In this document: positions 34,071 to 38,325 of the stretch, piece after piece
Position numbering within the stretch: position 1 is the stretch's first letter
Layout: each line of letters opens with the position of its first letter
DNA from: an uncultured Paracoccaceae bacterium
Lineage (GTDB): Bacteria; Pseudomonadota; Alphaproteobacteria; Rhodobacterales; Rhodobacteraceae
Reading direction: 5' to 3'
Assembly: GCA_947489705.1 (NCBI GenBank)
Contig: CANLEQ010000028.1
Location: 1 to 38,325, forward strand
DNA length: 38,325 bases
Made by a program: the position numbers and the translations under genes
The notes under the pieces: model-generated
The model's database searches: none
What the model was told of the DNA's origin: nothing
What the model saw: the letters and a program-made list of their open reading frames with translations, nothing else

Positions 34071-34774
34071 TCGAGATCTGGTCCTATCTGCGGCAGGGAG
34101 AGCTTCTGTGGCTGACCGCGACGCTGATCGCCTATCTCTGCGGCGATCGTCTCTTCGCGCTTTCGGGGCGCAATCCGCTGGTGAACCCGGTGGCGATCGC
34201 CATCCTGTTGCTGGGCGCGACCCTGATCCTCAGCGGCACCAGCTACGAGACCTATTTCGAGGGCGCGCAATTCGTCCACTTCATGCTGGGCCCCGCGACC
34301 GTCGCGCTGGCCGTGCCGCTCTGGAGCAACCGCGCGCGCGTGCGCCGCGTCCTGCTGCCGATGGGGGCGGCGCTTCTGGTGGGCTCGTCCGTGGCGATGG
34401 GATCGGCGCTCGCCATGGGGATGGCGCTGGGGCTCGACCGGACGGAGCTGGTGTCTCTGGCGGCGAAATCGGCGACGGCGCCGGTGGCCATCGGCATCAC
34501 CGAGGAGCTGGGCGGCGCGCCCACGCTGACCGCGGTGCTGGTGATCCTGACGGGCATCGTCGGCGCGGTCGTTGTGACGCCCCTGCTCACCTTCGCGCGG
34601 ATGACCGACTGGCGCGCGCGCGGTTTCGCCGTGGGCGTCGCCGCTCACGGGATCGGCACGGCCCGTGCGTTCCAGGTCAACGAGACCGCGGGCACGTTCT
34701 CGGGCATCGGCATGGGCGTCAACGCGGTGCTGACCGCGATCCTCGCGCCGATCGTCGTGCGCCTGTTCCTCTAG
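34067..34774 (+). CDS. LrgB/CidB-family membrane protein
   Basis: LrgB-type protein of 235 aa with six to seven hydrophobic segments. Diagnostic blocks are SGTSYETYFEGAQFVHFMLG (about 61-80), SLAAKSATAPVAIGI (about 130-144) and AAHGIGTARAFQVNETAGTF (about 190-209). The GTG start at 34067 overlaps the lrgA stop by 4 bases, so cobN-lrgA-lrgB forms a tight chain. The family includes the plastid glycolate/glycerate transporter PLGG1, so small-acid transport is plausible. It ends overlapping a convergent lipoprotein gene by 4 bases. Confidence 0.9.
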   Translation: MIEIWSYLRQGELLWLTATLIAYLCGDRLFALSGRNPLVNPVAIAILLLGATLILSGTSYETYFEGAQFVHFMLGPATVALAVPLWSNRARVRRVLLPMGAALLVGSSVAMGSALAMGMALGLDRTELVSLAAKSATAPVAIGITEELGGAPTLTAVLVILTGIVGAVVVTPLLTFARMTDWRARGFAVGVAAHGIGTARAFQVNETAGTFSGIGMGVNAVLTAILAPIVVRLFL

Positions 34775-35106
34775 CCGGGCAGGACCACGAAGACCGTATC
34801 GAGCGGCAGCGGCGTTCCCCCCTGCCCCGGACAATCGAGCGTGGCGCGCTGGATCGCCTCGTCCCCGTCGATCTGCAGGACGGTGCATCCCGAGGCGCGG
34901 CCGATCGCGACACGGGCCGTGGCCAGCACCTTCTCGCGCGGCATCGGCACCCCGGGACCGATCCGCAGGCTTTCGGCCCGCTCGCCCCGCAGGCGGACGT
35001 GAAAGACCGTGCCATCGACCGCCACGCGCAAGGCGGGGCGGTCGTGGAACCAGAGGCTCGGGCTGTCGCACGCGGCGAGCAGCAGGATGAGGGAAAGCCA
35101 TCGCAT
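34771..35106 (-). CDS. Small lipoprotein of unknown function
   Basis: The 111-aa product starts MRWLSLILLLAACDSPSLWF, with the lipobox LLAAC (Cys13), so it is a predicted lipoprotein. The mature part carries two further cysteines (in ASGCTVLQ and TLDCPGQG) that could form a disulfide. Nothing identifies the family. The start at 35106 is chosen because it puts the signal sequence at the N-terminus. It lies convergent to lrgB and divergent from cobO, inside the cobalamin region. Confidence 0.75.
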   Translation of the reverse strand: MRWLSLILLLAACDSPSLWFHDRPALRVAVDGTVFHVRLRGERAESLRIGPGVPMPREKVLATARVAIGRASGCTVLQIDGDEAIQRATLDCPGQGGTPLPLDTVFVVLPG

Positions 35107-35204
35107 GGGCGCGATCCTATCGCCGGTGTGGTTAACGCCCGATGAAGCGGCTTGCGCCCGCAACCGCCGCGCGGCACCTTGGCCGCGATGCAGGAGGATG
35201 CCCC

Positions 35205-35813
35205 ATGTCCGAAGACGACGACCGCCACGCGGCCAAGATGGCCAAGAAGAAGGCCGCCCGCGACAAGATCATGTCGACCAAGACCGACGAGAAGGGTCTG
35301 GTCATGGTGCATACCGGCAAGGGCAAGGGCAAGAGTTCGGCCGCGTTCGGAATGATCTTCCGCTGCATCGCGCACGAAATGCCCTGCGCCGTGGTGCAGT
35401 TCATCAAGGGCGGCATGTCGACCGGCGAGCGGGATCTGATCCTCGCGAAGTTCGGCGATATCTGCGCCTTTCACACGATGGGCGAAGGCTTCACCTGGGA
35501 GACGCAGGACCGCTCGCGCGACACCGAGATGGCGCAGGCGGCCTGGGCCAAGGCGCGCGAACTGATCCTCGATCCGGGCAACCGCATGGTCCTGCTCGAC
35601 GAGATCAACATCGCGCTGCGCTACGAGTATATCGACGTGGCCGAGGTGGTGACGTTCCTCGCGACCGAGAAACCGCCGATGACGCATGTGGTCCTCACGG
35701 GCCGCAACGCGCATCCCGACCTGATCGAGATCGCCGATCTGGTGACCGAGATGGAGCTCGTCAAGCACCCGTTCCGGTCGGGCATCAAGGCGCAGATCGG
35801 CGTCGAGTTCTAG
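35205..35813 (+). CDS. cobO: Cob(I)yrinic acid a,c-diamide adenosyltransferase CobO
   Basis: CobO (202 aa) adenosylates cob(I)yrinic acid a,c-diamide (CobA/CobO type). The P-loop HTGKGKGKSSAAFG is at 37-50 and the family segments VVQFIKGG, GFTWET, LLDEINIALRY and THVVLTGRNAHP are in order. The ATG at 35205 has CAGGAGGATGCC upstream and is preferred to 35142, whose reading adds 21 residues. It follows cobN-lrgAB by 430 bp with a lipoprotein gene on the other strand between, so it probably has its own promoter. Its end overlaps the convergent hemolysin III-family gene by 4 bases. Confidence 0.97.
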   Translation: MSEDDDRHAAKMAKKKAARDKIMSTKTDEKGLVMVHTGKGKGKSSAAFGMIFRCIAHEMPCAVVQFIKGGMSTGERDLILAKFGDICAFHTMGEGFTWETQDRSRDTEMAQAAWAKARELILDPGNRMVLLDEINIALRYEYIDVAEVVTFLATEKPPMTHVVLTGRNAHPDLIEIADLVTEMELVKHPFRSGIKAQIGVEF

Positions 35814-36514
35814 AACGGCGCCGCATGTATCGCGGGGGTGATGAGGTCGATCACCTCCGGTTCGAACTCGCGCAGCACTTCGAGCAGGATGGCGCAGTAG
35901 ATAAGGCCGGTCGCCACCAGCACGAAGGCGTGCCAGATCGTGGTGTGGTAGGGCAGAGCCTCCCACAGAAAGAACGCGACGCCGATCGTGTAGAGCGACC
36001 CGCCGAGCGCGATCAGCCACATCGCACCGGGGCTGAGCGAGGCGAAGACCTCGCTGCCGGCCCAGACGCCGACCCAGCCCATCCCGAGATAGAGCGCGAG
36101 GCCCAGCCAGCGCAGCCGGTCGGGCACGAGCATCTTGAGCGACGTGCCCCCCAGGGCGGCCCCCCAGAGCCCGGCGAGGAACGGGATCCCCGCCCCGCCG
36201 GTCAGCGCGACCAGCGGCGTGAAGCTGCCCGCGATCTTGAGATAGATCGCCGAATGGTCGAGCCGTTTGAGAACCTTGGTCCAGCGATGCTGCCCGGAGA
36301 TGTTGTAGAGCGCGGACGCGCCCAGCATCGACAGCAGCGTCGCGCCATAGACGCTGATCGCCGTGACGGTCGTCCAGTCGCCGTGGCGCCAGACCGCGAT
36401 CACGATCAGCGCCGGCACTGCCAGCAGCGCCAGCGAGAGGCCGACATAATGCACCGCCGCGTCGGTGCGTGATTCGAGGCGATAGCGTGCGTGATATGTG
36501 CGGATGCGTGACAT
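35810..36514 (-). CDS. Hemolysin III / YqfA-type membrane protein (PAQR-like)
   Basis: The 234-aa integral membrane protein has seven hydrophobic segments and belongs to the hemolysin III (COG1272, PAQR-like) family. The histidines of LDHSAIYLKIAGSFTP and WHAFVLVA (near positions 90 and 205) are conserved in the family and probably bind a metal. The start MSRIRTYHARY at 36514 is preferred; MIGAMSRIR at 36526 is an alternative four residues longer. The name hemolysin is historical. It lies beside cobO by convergence only. Confidence 0.85.
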   Translation of the reverse strand: MSRIRTYHARYRLESRTDAAVHYVGLSLALLAVPALIVIAVWRHGDWTTVTAISVYGATLLSMLGASALYNISGQHRWTKVLKRLDHSAIYLKIAGSFTPLVALTGGAGIPFLAGLWGAALGGTSLKMLVPDRLRWLGLALYLGMGWVGVWAGSEVFASLSPGAMWLIALGGSLYTIGVAFFLWEALPYHTTIWHAFVLVATGLIYCAILLEVLREFEPEVIDLITPAIHAAPF

Positions 36515-36580
36515 GGCCCCGATCATACACGCTCTCGCGGCCGGATGATAAGCGACGATCTCGTGACGGAGCGCCCGCCG

Positions 36581-37012
36581 TCAGCTCTCCCCGCGTTTCA
36601 GGGCGTCGCGGATCTCGAGCAGCACGTCGAGCTCGGACGGGCCCGTCTTCACCTCGGGCGCCACGTCGTCCGGCCGTTCGGCCGCCGCCTTGATCCGGTT
36701 GACCGCCTTGACCAGCAGGAAGACCACGAACGCGATGATGAAGAAGTTGATGATCGCCATGACGAACCGGCCGACCGCGAAGACCGGCACCCCGGCCTCG
36801 ATCGCCGCCTCGCGCGACGAGAAATCGCCCTCCCCGAGGGTGTAGTACCAGCCCGAGAAATCGATCCCGCCGGTGAAGATCGCGATGACCGGGTTGATGA
36901 TGTCGCCCACCAGCGAGTTGACGATGGCGGTGAAGGCCGCGCCGATGATGATGCCCACCGCCAGATCGATGACACTGCCCTTGGCAATGAAATCCTTGAA
37001 CTCGTTTATCAT
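36581..37012 (-). CDS. mscL: Large-conductance mechanosensitive channel MscL
   Basis: MscL (143 aa) opens under membrane tension to release solutes. The N-terminus [20 protein letters not shown] and TM1 (about 14-40), a periplasmic loop ([20 protein letters not shown] onward) and TM2 (about 85-108, [20 protein letters not shown]) match the family, with a C-terminal helical bundle end. The ATG at 37012 is the classical start; a longer reading to 37081 adds a basic leader with no family match. The length is close to E. coli MscL (136 aa). Confidence 0.96.
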   Translation of the reverse strand: MINEFKDFIAKGSVIDLAVGIIIGAAFTAIVNSLVGDIINPVIAIFTGGIDFSGWYYTLGEGDFSSREAAIEAGVPVFAVGRFVMAIINFFIIAFVVFLLVKAVNRIKAAAERPDDVAPEVKTGPSELDVLLEIRDALKRGES

Positions 37013-37231
37013 GATCGCCCCCTGTCTCCGATCCCGCGCTCGAGAGGCAGAAAATCGCTTTCGCCGCCTTTGACAAGGCATTTCCGGGGCGGTCGGTGTC
37101 GCGGCGCGACGCCCTGTTGCGCGAATGGCGTAAGGGGGCCCGGGAGGCGAGCAGGACCCTTGCCGCGTCCTGGCCGCGGGTTGGGTCTGAGTCGGCCATT
37201 CGGCGTTTCTCGCGACGGCGCCGCGGGGATC
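37013..37231. other. Non-coding region between mscL and truncated amidohydrolase
   Basis: 219 bp with no supported gene. It must contain the mscL promoter on the minus strand, but no clear -35/-10 pair can be defended. Confidence 0.5.
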
Positions 37232-38249
37232 CTACCAATCCTTGTAGAAATCCTCGATCACGGGAAGGGCGGCATCGGCGAGCCTGCGTCGCGCCGCATC
37301 GCCCTCAGGTTCGGGAGTTCCGAGCGTTCGGGAAATGAGCCCGTGGATATCGCGCCGATCCACCGCCGTGAAACGGCCCTGGTGATAGACGATCCGCCCC
37401 GCGATCATCACCGTCTCGACGGAGGCGGCGGTCGCACGGCGGAGCAAAACCTCGGGAAGGGAGCGCGCCGGGTCCTGCCAGGCTCCGGTGACCGCATCCC
37501 AGTCGAGCAGAACCACATCCGCCTCGCGCCCCGGAGCGAGATGCCCGATCCGACCCGCGAAGGGCGTCGTCGCCGCACCGTGCGCGGTCGCCATGCGGAA
37601 TATGTCGGCGGCCGTCGGGGCCGGGCTTCGATGGCCCGCCGGGCGGTGGAGTGTCAGCGCCAGCCGCATTTCCTGCAGCATGTCGCGCTCGTCGTTGAGG
37701 CCCGCCTCGTCGATCCCGAGGGCACAGGGAATGCCGGCCGCAAGCACGGCGTTGAGGTCCAGCGTGCCGCTCTTCAACCGCAGGTTCGACGAGCAATTGT
37801 GGCACAGGCAGGCACCCCGCTCTGCCAGGAGCGCGATGTCGTCCGGCGTCATCCAGGTCCCGTGCCCGATCGTCATGCGGGGGCTCAGCAGGCCGAGCCG
37901 GTCGATATATTCCATCGCCGACCCGCCGGTCCGGCGGCGGGCATATTCTTTCTGATAGGGCGTTTCGAGCAGATGCATGTGCATGGGCGCGCCCGTCGCC
38001 TCCGACAGCGCGGCCGCCTGTTCGAGCGCCGCATCCGAAAGCCAGTGGAGATTGGCCGGCGCGATCTGGATGGCCACACGCGGATCGGCGGCCCAGGCCG
38101 CGCGAAGCGCGTGGAAGACCCCGATCTGATCCCGAAGCGGGAACGCGAAGCTTTCCAGATAGGCCGCCATCGGCGCGCGGGCCGCGGCGGGCAGCATCGC
38201 CACGAAGTCCTCGTCGGCGGCATAGATCATCCGGTTCTGGTCGCGCAGC
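37232..38249 (-). pseudogene. Amidohydrolase (cytosine/guanine-type deaminase family), 5' end truncated by an insertion sequence
   Basis: The remaining ~338 codons encode the C-terminal three quarters of a metal-dependent deaminase-type amidohydrolase (SsnA/TrzA/8-oxoguanine deaminase superfamily). Conserved pieces are HMHLLETPYQKEYA, GHGTWMTPDDIALL, CHNCSSNLRLKSGTLD and GIDEAGLNDERDMLQEM; the metal-binding GxVNxHxH start of such enzymes is missing. The frame runs without a natural start (PLRDQNRMIYAADED) up to the boundary at about 38250, where an IS5-type end begins. An ATG at 38230 could give a 332-aa protein, but without the first metal ligands it would be inactive. Substrate unknown. Confidence 0.75.
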
Positions 38250-38325
38250 GGCGTTGTTGCACAAGTCTGACGACGGAGGATTCACTTTGCGAATCCACGC
38301 CGTTAGACGCGCCGCATGAGCAAGC
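38250..38325 (+). mobile_element. Left end of an IS5-family insertion sequence (window ends inside it)
   Basis: GGCGTTGTTGCACAAGTC at 38250-38267 resembles the terminal repeat of alphaproteobacterial IS5-family elements. A stem-loop GGATTC...GAATCC (38278-38296) follows. The element has interrupted the amidohydrolase gene. Only this end is visible, so the target duplication and the other boundary cannot be judged. Confidence 0.7.
38316..38325 (+). CDS. Transposase of IS5-family element, first codons only
   Basis: ATGAGCAAGC gives Met-Ser-Lys, the usual start of transposases in this IS group, 66 bases in from the element end. The gene runs off the window edge, so only the start is supported. 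Confidence 0.5.

Overview
The window is GC-rich, densely coded alphaproteobacterial DNA, most likely from a Rhodobacterales (Roseobacter/Paracoccaceae-type) genome. Grounds are the codon use, the reductive pyrimidine pathway with a RutR-type regulator, the aerobic cobaltochelatase CobN, the DUF1127 protein and an 'antifreeze-like' small protein of a kind I associate with that order. I see no tRNA, rRNA, CRISPR array or phage gene. Thirty-six intact or nearly intact genes are annotated, plus the first bases of a transposase.

Layout. 1-1618: a Sad/YneI-type aldehyde dehydrogenase on +. 1650-7461: a urease cluster on - (ureD-A-B-[102-aa protein]-C-[DUF1127 protein]-E-F-G). 7584-14209, on -: an ABC importer of the NMT1/ThiY type (ATPase, two permeases, binding protein), preceded in the transcription direction by a dihydropyrimidinase (hydA) and a beta-ureidopropionase-type hydrolase. 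These face a RutR-like TetR regulator across a perfect 18-bp palindrome matching the RutR operator pattern. 15035-18582: preT and preA, the two subunits of NAD-dependent dihydropyrimidine dehydrogenase, with an Fpg/Nei-family DNA glycosylase gene between them, overlapping preT by 8 bases. 18769-20085: a COQ8/ADCK3-like UbiB-family kinase on +. 20137-23812: a three-subunit PaoABC-like molybdenum hydroxylase on -. 23930-27385: smc on -, with a 20-bp palindrome resembling parS just upstream of its start.

27603-35813 is a cobalamin region: a cobalamin riboswitch, hupE (probable cobalt permease), cobW, cobN and cobO. An LrgA/LrgB pair is overlapped to the end of cobN, and two small genes (a 61-aa hydrophilic protein and a lipoprotein) lie on the other strand. 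35810-37012: a hemolysin III-family membrane protein and mscL, both on -. 37232-38249: an amidohydrolase (deaminase type) whose 5' end is missing. It stops at what looks like the end of an IS5-family insertion sequence, whose transposase begins at 38316.

How the genes fit together. Pyrimidine bases would be imported by the ABC system, reduced by PreTA, opened by HydA and cleaved by the ureidopropionase-like enzyme to release ammonia and CO2, under RutR control. Urease adds a second ammonia source, and the molybdenum hydroxylase and truncated deaminase may act on related heterocycles, so 1.6-24 kb reads as a nitrogen-salvage island. The cobalamin block makes and feeds cobalt into B12 and is probably switched by B12 through the riboswitch. 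The most unusual points are the DNA glycosylase inside preT-preA, the cobN-lrgA-lrgB overlap chain, the parS-like site at smc, and the two small genes inside the urease operon.
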